Part shown: positions 16,710 through 24,571 of the stretch, piece after piece
Position numbering within the stretch: position 1 is the stretch's first letter
How the letters are laid out: the number at the start of each line of letters is the position of its first letter
Assembly: GCA_029261675.1 (NCBI GenBank)
Contig: JAJDBA010000326.1
Location: forward strand, 1 to 25,252
Length of the DNA: 25,252 bases
Direction: 5' to 3'
From: Nitrospinaceae bacterium
GTDB taxonomy: Bacteria > Nitrospinota > Nitrospinia > Nitrospinales > VA-1
The notes under the pieces: model-generated
Seen by the model: the letters and a program-made list of their open reading frames with translations, nothing else
Database searches by the model: none
Told to the model about the DNA's origin: nothing
Program-made: the position numbers and the translations under genes

Positions 16710-16738
16710 AATTCCTTCTTTATTAGTTTACGTCAAGC

Positions 16739-17818
16739 TTACTTGACAACCACCTATACCAAGGCAGACTCATCCAGAAAGCTATTGAGTGTAGTAAAAT
16801 GTATATTCTCGCCAAAAAGAATACCGCCCTCAGTACAATTATAAGTTTCTCAAGAGACCTCAGCGACCATTTCAAAAAACGAATTCCTATACCACATATA
16901 AGCGGGGTCTGTATAAAACCATTTTTCAAGTGTGTATTAAAAATTCGCATATAGAGCATATCCAGCTGGTTTTCTCCAACAAGCTCCAACGCTTCATAAT
17001 AATATTGAGTATTTTTGTAGGGAGTATCTTCGTAGTAAGAAAAATCCATTCCCGTTAATGCGACATGTTTTTTCTAGAACGGAATCAGCCATCATCCAAC
17101 ATGCAGAGCCCACATCCCCCCCTGCATTGAGGCAAGGCAACCCATTCAGTCTGAAAAGTTTTTCAGTCTCATTATCTACCAAATCGGGATCATCACATAT
17201 AGGATTCCACCAGTATATCTGCATTTCCATATCGATAGGACGTTTCACTACCGCTTAGGAAGCCGATGTGGACAACGCAATTCGTATTACCTTACCATAT
17301 TTATCCAAAAGCCCCATGACTTCATCATTTACTCGCAGTTGGCCTGCAAATGCTGGATCTATTCCTGCCGGGAAAAATAATCATCAGCTGCAAGATCAGC
17401 TTTAGTAAGACTTAGATCGCCAAACCATCGGATAATCCTTTTAGCATGTGGGTCGACAGTAACCACTAAATCAGGAACAATCTCGTTGCGCAAACAATAA
17501 AGCATGGCACTATCTGGAACCACAATGGCTCCCTTGTACCCCGCAGAATTCAGGTTACAAGCCACGTTTGTTTTGTGCAGACTCGGTCCGGCCGCTATAA
17601 TAACAGCCTGATCACCCTCGCCCAAAGGAGCACTTCGAAGTTCCCTCAGGCTCAAACCTTGACCAAGATATTTCAGGTTTTTGTGAGTATTATTGACTCC
17701 CTTATCTCCGATTCGATTTAAAGTGGCCTCCGGCATTTGGGTAACCCATTTGGGCAACCAAAGCTAACCCCAATTCCCCTGCCTGCATTTCATTTGCCTG
17801 AGCTTTATCTTGAGTCAT
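16739..17818 (-). pseudogene. Broken DUF115/Maf-like (MptE-like) glycosyltransferase gene
   Basis: Joining three minus-strand frames restores one DUF115 protein of about 360 residues. From ATG 17818: MTQDKAQANEMQAGELG, a frameshift near 17750, AVIIAAGPSLHK and PDLVVTVDPHAKRIIRWFGD, a frameshift near 17362, LLDKYGKVIRIALSTSAS, TAA at 17257-17255, YWWNPICDDPDLVD and LPCLNAGGDVGSA, a frameshift near 17050, LTGMDFSYYEDTPYKNTQYY, a frameshift near 16930, WFYTDPAYMWYRNSFFEM, TGA at 16853-16851, ETYNCTEGGILFGE, TAG at 16756-16754, and TAA at 16741-16739. Such proteins act with nonulosonate genes as motility accessory factors, probably transferring the sugar to flagellin. Seven independent lesions mean an old pseudogene and not a sequencing error. 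Confidence 0.85.
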
Positions 17819-18352
17819 GGTGATTACACTACTTTATCATTCCTAAAATCTTTCTCGTCTCAAAGTACCTTTTTTTTGATACAAAAGCGATGCTACCCCA
17901 TTTTTTTTAAGGCTTCCTTCTCGAAACGGTTTTCAAGAGACCCTTCCCCCTCTTCACTAGGAGAGTCGACCGGTTTTTTTATTTTAATAATTTACTTTTA
18001 AAAAATCGCCCATTGACTACCCTTTCCATTTTTAACGTTTATGAAAATCTGGGGAGCACGGACTAAAACTTCAGACCAATTTCATTATAGTCATCTATGT
18101 GGCCTATATCCAATTAATACTCCCTACCAAGAAACGAGCATTCCACCAAGTTTCAATGCTTTTTTGTACTAAAGCATACAAATTATTGCGCGCATTCTGA
18201 GAAATCAAAAACGCAAATTGTGACATTTAAGAAAAGATGTTGTGTCGTTTTCCAAAAGGCCGATTCAATGAACCGATTGCAACCATATTCTGCACCTTAA
18301 TAAGGTTCTGTCGATTTTTCTATGGAGTTATGAATTGTTAATTACTTCAATT
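17819..18352. other. Gene-poor stretch with decayed coding fragments
   Basis: A 534-base interval between the dead DUF115 gene and the carbamoyltransferase gene. It contains the nucleotidyltransferase tail at 18063-18131. It also holds a short minus-strand open stretch at 17893-17976 reading SPSEEGEGSLENRFEKEALKK, which has coding character and may be the lost N-terminus of the DUF115 protein or of another gene. Long T runs (17869-17988) and frequent stops fill the rest. I see no RNA gene, no convincing promoter and no terminator. Confidence 0.5.
18063..18131 (-). pseudogene. C-terminal remnant of another sugar nucleotidyltransferase
   Basis: On the minus strand the frame reads GREY, TAA, then LDIGHIDDYNEIGLKF and a TAG at 18065-18063. 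WLDIGxxxDY is the usual end of NDP-sugar pyrophosphorylases, with W replaced here by a stop. It differs from both PtmE copies (WLDVGHVDDLKRAQ), so it belongs to a different nucleotidyltransferase. Nothing recognisable remains upstream of it. Confidence 0.6.
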
Positions 18353-20074
18353 TTAAGCCGAGTAATTTCTTCTCTTGTCAACGAAGTAGCAACCTAGCAC
18401 CAGATTTTCCAAGCCGCTATTATAAAAATTGCTGATAGCATCATCTGGTGTTCTGACAATCGGCTCTCCGTTTACATTAAAAGAAGTATTCAAAATGATT
18501 GGCACCCCAGTGATTTTTTCAAATTCAGTTACCACTTCGAAAAGCCAAGGATTGGTATCCTTCGTAACTGTCTGTAGGCGTCCCGAACCATCGACATGAG
18601 TTACTGCGGGTAGCTTTTCATGAAACTCTTTTCGGATTGGCCTGACTTTTTCCATATAATGCGATTTAAACCCCTCTGGCACATCAAAGTAGACTTGAGC
18701 TTTATCTTCTAATACAACAGGGGCAAACGGCCTATAAGACTCCCGATATTTGATTGCAGAGTTAATTTTATCTTTAACTTCGGGACTCCGTGGGTCGGCA
18801 AGAATTGAGCGATTGCCAAGAGCACGGTCACCGAACTCCATACGTCCTTGAAAGGCAGCAACAACTTCACCACGAGCTAACAATTCAGCTGTTTTTCGAG
18901 CACTGTTTTTTTCATACCGACTAGAGATATGACGCCGTACTAACACCTCCTTAATAGCCTGATCGTCAAATTCTGATCCTAAATATGGTGAAGACCAAGA
19001 AGGCAATTTGCGCGGCTGCCCATGAATAACGTGGGACACATACAATGCCGCGCCTATACTGTTACCAGCATCACTAGGTGCAAAGGGAACCTGAAATCGC
19101 TTGAAAGACGAACGTTCAAGGACCTTGCCATTAAACACAGAATTCATAAAAAATCCGCCGCCAACAACAAGGTTTTCGCAACGAGTGTATTCGTACAAAT
19201 GAGCAAGGTAATGGCTAGCAATCTCTTCTGCCGCGGTTTGCATCCCTTTGGCCACACAAAGCATCCATTCGTCTAGCTCCTCTCCTGGCAAAACTTCTCG
19301 ACTTCCTAAAAGATCAACTAGTTTTTGCGTATAGAGTTTTGGTGTATCAATATGCGCCCCCTTATAATAACTTTCATCAAGTTCAAGTTTTCCATTTTCA
19401 AGAAGGCGGTAGGTAGTTTTTATTTTTTCTGTTATTTTACTCGCATCAACGTCAAAAGCCGACAACGCCATTACCTTCCACTCGTCATTATCCGGTTTAT
19501 AGCCAAGCAGTTCCGTAAAAGTTGCATAAAGCAAACCCAAAGAATGAGGCAACTGTTGCTTATCAAATATTTTAAAACCGTTCCCCTGCCCCATGCCAAA
19601 AGTTGTACATTCAAACTCGCCACGAAAATCGCAAGTTAAAATCGCAGCTTCTTCCATTTGTGACATAAAAAAAGCATTTGCAGCGTGCGAAAGGTGATGT
19701 TTTACAAAATATAGCGGAGGCAATTCGCTTGAGAAGGACATCTGAACCCAGTCTCCTGGAATTCGGTCAGCATGTTTGAACAAGTTGTCAGGAATAGAGT
19801 AAAAATACTCAGCTCGATCGCGACGGTGCACAGATCTCAGCCCATCAAATTTATGCCACGCTGCTCCAGGATTCCAAGCTTGCGCAACATAGTCGCAGTC
19901 CTTAAAGCTCAGACCAGCATCTTGCAGACAAAAGTCCAAGGCGCTTGATGGAAATTGTGACGTAAACTTTTGCCGGTTAAACCGTTCTTCTTGAGCTGCA
20001 TTTTTCACGATACCATTGACTACTAAAGCTGCTGAAGAATTGATTTCGCCAGAATTAAGGCCAACGACAACCAT
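18353..20074 (-). CDS. NodU/CmcH-family carbamoyltransferase
   Basis: 573 residues, full length for the family. These enzymes use carbamoyl phosphate and ATP to place a carbamoyl group on a hydroxyl of a sugar or antibiotic. The N-terminal Kae1-like domain has H126 and H130 (VKHHLSHAANAF), the metal site, and DFRGEFECTTFGMG. The C-terminal YrdC-like half has MEFGDRALGNRSILADPRS (about 422-440), YRESYRPFAPVV and LNTSFNVNGEPIV. AAGGAG nine bases before ATG 20074 is a strong ribosome site. It lies inside the nonulosonate island, so the likely target is the nonulosonic acid or another sugar of the same glycan; the acceptor is not determined by sequence. It has no close co-directional partner upstream, so it probably has its own promoter. 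Confidence 0.9.
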   Translation of the reverse strand: MVVVGLNSGEINSSAALVVNGIVKNAAQEERFNRQKFTSQFPSSALDFCLQDAGLSFKDCDYVAQAWNPGAAWHKFDGLRSVHRRDRAEYFYSIPDNLFKHADRIPGDWVQMSFSSELPPLYFVKHHLSHAANAFFMSQMEEAAILTCDFRGEFECTTFGMGQGNGFKIFDKQQLPHSLGLLYATFTELLGYKPDNDEWKVMALSAFDVDASKITEKIKTTYRLLENGKLELDESYYKGAHIDTPKLYTQKLVDLLGSREVLPGEELDEWMLCVAKGMQTAAEEIASHYLAHLYEYTRCENLVVGGGFFMNSVFNGKVLERSSFKRFQVPFAPSDAGNSIGAALYVSHVIHGQPRKLPSWSSPYLGSEFDDQAIKEVLVRRHISSRYEKNSARKTAELLARGEVVAAFQGRMEFGDRALGNRSILADPRSPEVKDKINSAIKYRESYRPFAPVVLEDKAQVYFDVPEGFKSHYMEKVRPIRKEFHEKLPAVTHVDGSGRLQTVTKDTNPWLFEVVTEFEKITGVPIILNTSFNVNGEPIVRTPDDAISNFYNSGLENLVLGCYFVDKRRNYSA

Positions 20075-20142
20075 ATATTCAAACTCCTTACAATTAAATT
20101 TTCAAGTAGGATTTTAGAGGCATTTTATATGCGATAGCAGGA

Positions 20143-20176
20143 GAGCGGCTGCTTACAAAGAGAGGCTACTTACAAT
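20143..20176. repeat. Imperfect 17-base tandem repeat
   Basis: Two adjacent 17-base units, 20143-20159 and 20160-20176, share 14 bases (core GGCT, CTTACAA). They lie 70-100 bases upstream of the carbamoyltransferase start, so they could be a paired regulatory site or a replication-slippage product. Confidence 0.4.
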
Positions 20177-20205
20177 TTGTAGTTATGATTTTCGCTTTTA
20201 GCTAG

Positions 20206-20442
20206 CCTATCTCTGACATTGATGCCTTCAGAGGGCTTGATATCTTTACAAAACTTTTAAAACTCACTCTAAGTAAACAAGCATTAAAAAGCAAGCAATT
20301 TCTAAACTTCAGTAAAAGTATAACAAACCAAAAAGCAGCCTTTAAATCCGCCAACTGCTGGCATAAAAATGTAGAGGCCATACTTAATAACTTAGCCCGT
20401 AAAATGATATTGCACCTCCACACTCAACCGAAGTCTATCTAA
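20206..20442 (+). other. Open frame without start, possible gene remnant
   Basis: On the + strand 78 codons are open between a TAG at 20203-20205 and the TAA at 20440-20442. The predicted peptide includes DIDAFRGLDIFTKLLKLTLS and ILNNLARKMILHLHTQ and looks amphipathic. There is no ATG near its beginning. The opposite strand is also open here, so in this AT-rich stretch it may be chance. It could be the 3' end of a gene whose start was lost. I do not recognise a family. The interval 20075-20586 otherwise holds no gene. Confidence 0.25.
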
Positions 20443-20586
20443 TGGAACCCCAAAAGACAAATCAGTGGTAGACCGAGATTCTATTATATCTATTGATTAC
20501 CCGTTAGCAATAGGAGTTGTACCTCAATGTTTTACGTGGTAATGTTCGAAAAATTAACAACCTTTATTTTTGCGAACTAAATCTCA

Positions 20587-21519
20587 ATGAACAATAAAAA
20601 CTCCGACGAACATGGTCAAAGTACAAGAGCAATTTTTCAAAAACAACATGAAAGACTTGCAGCAGATGGCGTTGCCTTGGAAAGAATAAGAAAACTTTAT
20701 TCAGCGGAAAAATTTCAATTGCCTGGCGGAGCAGACTGGTTTAAAGGAAAGAATTGCGCAGACATAGGTTGTGGAAATATTGGTGCCTTGCTGTCTCAAC
20801 TTCACTCTTGGGAAAGTAAAAGCGCGATTGCCGTAGATTTAGGTGACGAATGGATCCCAGCATTAAAAAAATCCTTAGCAAATCAAGGCACTGCCAAAGA
20901 CTGGTGCCAAATGCGTAGCGGATCGGTTTTAGATATACCCATAGAAAGCAATACTATAGATTTTGTCTCGATCAATGGCGTATTAATTCATTTAAAAAAT
21001 ATGGGTGACATTATTAAAGGATTTAACGAGGGTGCTAGAATTTGTAAAAAAGGAGGATATTATTTTACTTGCTACGGCCCCTGTGGAGGGCTGATGGAGG
21101 GTGTAATTATGCCCGCGGTCAGAAACCATTACCATAGCTCGCCAGACTTTAAAGCATTAATTGATAATATTTGCGTTGAAAGTGTTCATGAGTTAATTGA
21201 TAAAATCGTCGGAGATGCCAAACAATATGGAAATCAGGATTTAGATGGAGAGTGCCTAAAGAGTCTTTTTGGAACTGATTTCTGTGTTTTCCTTCAAGAC
21301 TTTATTCAACCCTCTTGGTTAAGCAATGAATGCACACCCGAGGTAGTTGAAGGGCTTTATGAGGCAAACGGCTTTACAGACATTAAAAGAATAGGAGGTT
21401 TTGTTAAACGCTCAGATATACGCAAATACTTTGCGCCATTACACCATGACAGAGACCATAATATCTCAAAAATCTTGTATGGATCTGGGTATGTCCAATA
21501 CATTGGCAAAAAGTCTTAG
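20587..21519 (+). CDS. SAM-dependent methyltransferase
   Basis: A class I methyltransferase of 310 residues. The SAM-binding glycine loop is CADIGCGNIGALL (about 57-69), the acidic end of strand 2 is AVDLGDEW, and motif IV is DFVSINGVLIHLKNMGDI, followed by GARICKKGGYYFTCYG. The second half (about 175-310) has no motif I recognise and may set substrate choice. It is the only + strand gene in the island, lies between the carbamoyltransferase and the dead ptmE copy, and uses AT-rich codons (many AAA, ATT, TTT). This suggests separate arrival. No clear Shine-Dalgarno site precedes ATG 20587. O-methylation of a glycan sugar is a fair guess from context only. Confidence 0.82.
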   Translation: MNNKNSDEHGQSTRAIFQKQHERLAADGVALERIRKLYSAEKFQLPGGADWFKGKNCADIGCGNIGALLSQLHSWESKSAIAVDLGDEWIPALKKSLANQGTAKDWCQMRSGSVLDIPIESNTIDFVSINGVLIHLKNMGDIIKGFNEGARICKKGGYYFTCYGPCGGLMEGVIMPAVRNHYHSSPDFKALIDNICVESVHELIDKIVGDAKQYGNQDLDGECLKSLFGTDFCVFLQDFIQPSWLSNECTPEVVEGLYEANGFTDIKRIGGFVKRSDIRKYFAPLHHDRDHNISKILYGSGYVQYIGKKS

Positions 21520-21594
21520 GGAAAATTTAAAAAGTTATCAACAATGTAGGCCATACCATAACCCTATTCTCTATCACCTCTAATTGAAAAACAT

Positions 21595-21620
21595 CTCTTT
21601 TAAATTAAAGAGCTTTTTTT
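21595..21620 (+). terminator. Weak intrinsic terminator candidate after the methyltransferase
   Basis: CTCTTT (21595-21600), a six-base loop, AAAGAG (21607-21612), then CTTTTTTT. The stem is short and AT-rich. The T run is also the lysine codons at the end of the ptmE copy on the other strand, so it may be coincidence. Confidence 0.3.
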
Positions 21621-22064
21621 GTCTGAGCACGCCCCACATCTAGCCAAGGTTCGTGTATAGGATAGACAATCGTGTCGTTTCCACAATCTTGTAAACGACT
21701 AAACAACGTTGGCATATCACAGTATTCGCACATTTCTAGAATATCAAGCGCACCGGGGTCTAACACATAAACGCCAGCGTTGAAATGATTTCGAATAAGA
21801 GGTTTTTCCTCAAAACCTATAATTTTAACTCTTGGGTTTGAACAACGCCAAAGGGATGTTGCCACTCATAGTTACTCACGGCCATGGTTGCTGACACATC
21901 ATGGCAGCAGTGATAGTCTAGTATGTCGCCGTAGTTGGGGTGACTACGATGACGATCTGAAAAGCGGTTTCATACAGCTTACTTATAGTCTGCTTCAAAG
22001 TGGCATTAATGGGAAGCAGTGCCTGTTCCCAAAACTCCGTGCTTAGTTCTTTGCTATTTGGCAT
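21605..22064 (-). pseudogene. Decayed second copy of ptmE with large internal deletion
   Basis: The N-terminus (MPNSKELSTEFWEQALLPIN, then FQIVIVV) matches PtmE residues 1-43. The sequence then jumps in another frame to GDILDYHCCHDVSATMAV, which corresponds to PtmE residues about 217-235. The second CBS domain and the whole nucleotide-binding signature, about 170-190 codons, are deleted. A further one-base deletion around 21835 shifts the frame into GFEEKPLIRNHFNAGVYVLD, and 18 bases are missing near the end (WLDVGRAQ versus WLDVGHVDDLKRAQ). It follows neuC directly, so this is probably where ptmE once stood. It cannot be functional. Confidence 0.9.
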
Positions 22065-22175
22065 GTGCCTGCTCACCTTTTCACAATCATTAATCCCGTT
22101 ATGGGAACTATTACGCAAGGTTATAGAATGATTTCTTCAAAGTGGGGTCGAGTGAATGATCTTGCAATATTTCTA
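22051..22175 (-). repeat. Direct repeat: neuC 3' end plus ptmE start (copy B)
   Basis: Partner of 16441-16563, in the same orientation. In this copy the neuC part belongs to the intact gene and the ptmE part to the dead copy. The two together bracket about 5.5 kb holding the methyltransferase, the carbamoyltransferase and the dead DUF115 gene. Recombination between them could delete or amplify that interval. Confidence 0.8.
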
Positions 22176-23271
22176 CAATTTTTTTACTTGCGCCACCTTC
22201 TCCATAAGGGTTTTTGACTGTCCCCAAAGCTAACTGAAATTCTTCAGAGTAGAGCTTTCTTAAAGCCCTCGCTATCGATTCCTTCTCAGGGATACAATCA
22301 ATAACACTTTTTGCTTTGAGTCTCCCTCTCTGGCGGTCGCCAATGTTAATCGTACCTTTATAAAAACTAGGGACTTCTAATAAACCACTAGAAGAATTAC
22401 CCACCACCCCGTCCACATAATTAAGGCATGAAAGATAACGCAATTGACCCAGAGAAGTATAGGCTCTAGCCTTTTTGGGATTATCGACCACGAACTGTTT
22501 GATCATGTCAACGATCACACGACCATGGGTATCTGCATTGGGCATGGTAAAGATCAAATGCGTATCATCCAATGCCTCCAGTGCCGCAAGCAATTCGGCC
22601 AACTGTTTATAAGATGTCGCATTTTCCAATGTGACGGGATGAAAAGTAATTAAAAGGTTTTTAGGACCTAACTTAAAATCAAGAGAGGATTCCAGTGATG
22701 AGCGATCCAGCAGATCCAGTTTTTTTATATTGTCAACCCCCAATCCCCCTACCAGAAACACTCGATCCGGATGTTCCCCCAGTTGCACCACTCGTTTTCG
22801 ATATTCCTCGGCTGCAACAAAATGCAAGTACGACATTTTGGTGATCGAGTGACGAATTGCCTCATCAAATGCACCTTCTGTAGATTCACCTCCATGCAAA
22901 TGCGCCACAGGAATTCGAGCCACCATGGCTGCAATAACAGCGGATAAAAGCTCAAACCTGTCACCAAGAACCATCATTAAATCTGGTTGAAGTTGCTGTA
23001 AAACGTCTCCACAACCGATCAGCCCAAGTCCCATGGACTTAGCCAGTCCAGATGGGGTGTCAGAACTGAGCAACATCTCTACCTTGTGGTCAATTCGAAA
23101 TCCGTCTTTTTCAATTTCCTGGTATGTCAGATCAAATTCCGGCGAAAGGTGCATGCCAGTAGCAATTATCTGCAGTTCAAGGTCTGGAGCCTGTTGGACA
23201 CCTTCCATCACCCAGCGCAAAAGGCCGTATTCTGCACGGGTGCCCGTTACAACACAAATTTTTCTACTCAT
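22111..23271 (-). CDS. legG: LegG/NeuC-like hydrolysing UDP-sugar 2-epimerase
   Basis: Converts a UDP-N-acetylated sugar to the free 2-epimer and UDP: UDP-diacetylbacillosamine in the legionaminic pathway, or UDP-GlcNAc in sialic acid synthesis. 386 residues, normal length. The GT-B fold motifs are present: VTGTRAEYGLLRWVM at the start, VLGDRFELLSA, HLHGGESTEGAFDEAIRHSITK with the catalytic glutamates, and the C-terminal VVGNSSSGLLEVPSF (UDP binding). ATG 23271 overlaps the legI stop as ATGA. The last 20 residues are duplicated in the chimeric remnant at 16497. Choosing LegG over NeuC rests on the neighbours (LegC-type aminotransferase, PtmE, amidotransferase), so the substrate is inferred. 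Confidence 0.9.
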   Translation of the reverse strand: MSRKICVVTGTRAEYGLLRWVMEGVQQAPDLELQIIATGMHLSPEFDLTYQEIEKDGFRIDHKVEMLLSSDTPSGLAKSMGLGLIGCGDVLQQLQPDLMMVLGDRFELLSAVIAAMVARIPVAHLHGGESTEGAFDEAIRHSITKMSYLHFVAAEEYRKRVVQLGEHPDRVFLVGGLGVDNIKKLDLLDRSSLESSLDFKLGPKNLLITFHPVTLENATSYKQLAELLAALEALDDTHLIFTMPNADTHGRVIVDMIKQFVVDNPKKARAYTSLGQLRYLSCLNYVDGVVGNSSSGLLEVPSFYKGTINIGDRQRGRLKAKSVIDCIPEKESIARALRKLYSEEFQLALGTVKNPYGEGGASKKIVEILQDHSLDPTLKKSFYNLA

Positions 23272-24287
23272 AACTCGATCATCTCATCAACTTTAAAATC
23301 CCGCGGCGCCTTGCAACCCAATACTTCATCCCAACGCATAGGTGAAAGCCCTGTTCCGGGACGCTTAACAGCAAGGTTAGCTTCACAAAAAATCTCTCCT
23401 TCCTGAATTGCATGAGCCGCAACCAGTGATTTTCGGGCGATGGGTATGTTCTTCACTTCACTTGGGCTGGGGCGCTTAACGCCATCCCCCATCGCCTTTT
23501 CTATATTGCGAATCGCCCTAACCATTTTTTTTAGCTCTTTAGGTTCTAAGCTTGCCTGATGGTCCGGTCCAGGTAGGGTGCGATCAAGAGTGAAATGTTT
23601 TTCTACCACCGTTGCCCCTAAAGCCACTGCAGCAATGGCTACTTCGATACCTAAAGTATGGTCAGAATAACCCACCTTCACCCCCAAAGTATCACGGAGG
23701 GTGAGCATGGCACGCAGATTCACATCAGTTATAGGCGTAGGATATTCGGTATTGCAGTGGAGTACAGTGATGAGACTACGAGGGATTCCTTCCTGCTCTA
23801 ATATTTCCAAGGACACTTGGATCTCATGCAGCGTCGACATTCCCGTAGAAAGAATCACAGGTTTTCCTAGTTTTCCGATATAACGTAAATAAGGAAGATT
23901 GGTTATTTCGCCAGAGGGTATCTTAAAGCTGTCTTGTCCAAGCTCCACCAACAAGTCAATACTATCCGTATCAAAAGCCGTGGAAAAAAAATGGATATTT
24001 CTTGATTTGCAATGTTCAATCAATACTCGATGCATATCTTTTGTTAATTCCAGCCTTTTAATCATGGCGTACTGAGACTCATCTGCGTCAGTAGTCTCAT
24101 TCTGATATTCAGCCTTCTTTGCATTAATGGTGCAAATTGTATCCGCAGTGAAGGTCTGAAATTTGACAAAATCAGCACCGGCTTCAGCAGCGACATCGAT
24201 CAATTCACGAGCTAAATTTATATCGCCATTATGGTTCACACCCGCTTCAGCAATAATCAAAGTTTTTAATGAATCTCTTTCGGTCAT
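23268..24287 (-). CDS. legI: LegI/NeuB-like nonulosonic acid synthase
   Basis: Condenses a six-carbon amino sugar with phosphoenolpyruvate to give the nine-carbon nonulosonic acid. I take ATG 24287, which overlaps the neuD stop as ATGA, giving 339 residues; the open frame to 24347 is antisense-like and without family sequence. The barrel has IIAEAGVNHNGD (about 11-22), DFVKFQTF, FKIPSGEITNLPYL, ILSTGMSTL, GYSDHTLG and EKHFTLDRTLPGPDH, which includes the metal-binding histidines. A C-terminal SAF (antifreeze-like) domain ends with NLAVKRPGTGLSP. It is followed by legG with a four-base overlap. Legionaminate is preferred to sialate or pseudaminate by context; the sequence alone does not settle it. 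Confidence 0.92.
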   Translation of the reverse strand: MTERDSLKTLIIAEAGVNHNGDINLARELIDVAAEAGADFVKFQTFTADTICTINAKKAEYQNETTDADESQYAMIKRLELTKDMHRVLIEHCKSRNIHFFSTAFDTDSIDLLVELGQDSFKIPSGEITNLPYLRYIGKLGKPVILSTGMSTLHEIQVSLEILEQEGIPRSLITVLHCNTEYPTPITDVNLRAMLTLRDTLGVKVGYSDHTLGIEVAIAAVALGATVVEKHFTLDRTLPGPDHQASLEPKELKKMVRAIRNIEKAMGDGVKRPSPSEVKNIPIARKSLVAAHAIQEGEIFCEANLAVKRPGTGLSPMRWDEVLGCKAPRDFKVDEMIEL

Positions 24288-24547
24288 GACATGGAAACCC
24301 CTGTTTCGCAGTTGGCTAGTACCTGCTGGCCCATACCTATTACACAACGGTCACCAGTATTAACACCTTGTTTTACGTTAGAATTACTGCCAATGAAGAT
24401 TCCGGTGCCAATACGCACCCCACTATTAATAGTAGCTGCTGTAGCAATGTGACAATGATCTTTAATAATCACGTCATGCTTGATCACATCAATACAAGCC
24501 CTAGAGTGCCCTCCAACTCCGACAAGTAAAATTGGTTCTTTGGTCAT
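24284..24547 (-). CDS. neuD: NeuD-like acetyltransferase lacking its central part
   Basis: NeuD/PglD proteins acetylate an amino sugar and normally have about 210 residues: a Rossmann-like sugar-binding domain followed by a left-handed beta-helix. This frame has only 87. Residues 1-22 are the usual start (ILLVGVGGHSRACIDVI). They run straight into HDVIIKDHCHIATAATINSG and GTGIFIGSNSNVKQGV, the hexapeptide repeats. About 100 residues are missing in frame, joined at a Val-Ile that occurs on both sides. The His of the xHD motif used as base in PglD (here K-H-D) is kept. Loss of the sugar-binding part probably leaves it inactive, although it may still trimerise. The frame is intact and overlaps legI as ATGA, so it may persist to keep legI translated. 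Confidence 0.8.
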   Translation of the reverse strand: MTKEPILLVGVGGHSRACIDVIKHDVIIKDHCHIATAATINSGVRIGTGIFIGSNSNVKQGVNTGDRCVIGMGQQVLANCETGVSMS

Positions 24548-24571
24548 TTTAATGAGTCTTTTTCAAATACT

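Noticed and set aside
24288..24347. 20-residue N-terminal extension of the legI frame
   Set aside because: It overlaps the neuD coding region and lacks NeuB sequence; the ATGA overlap start at 24287 is better.
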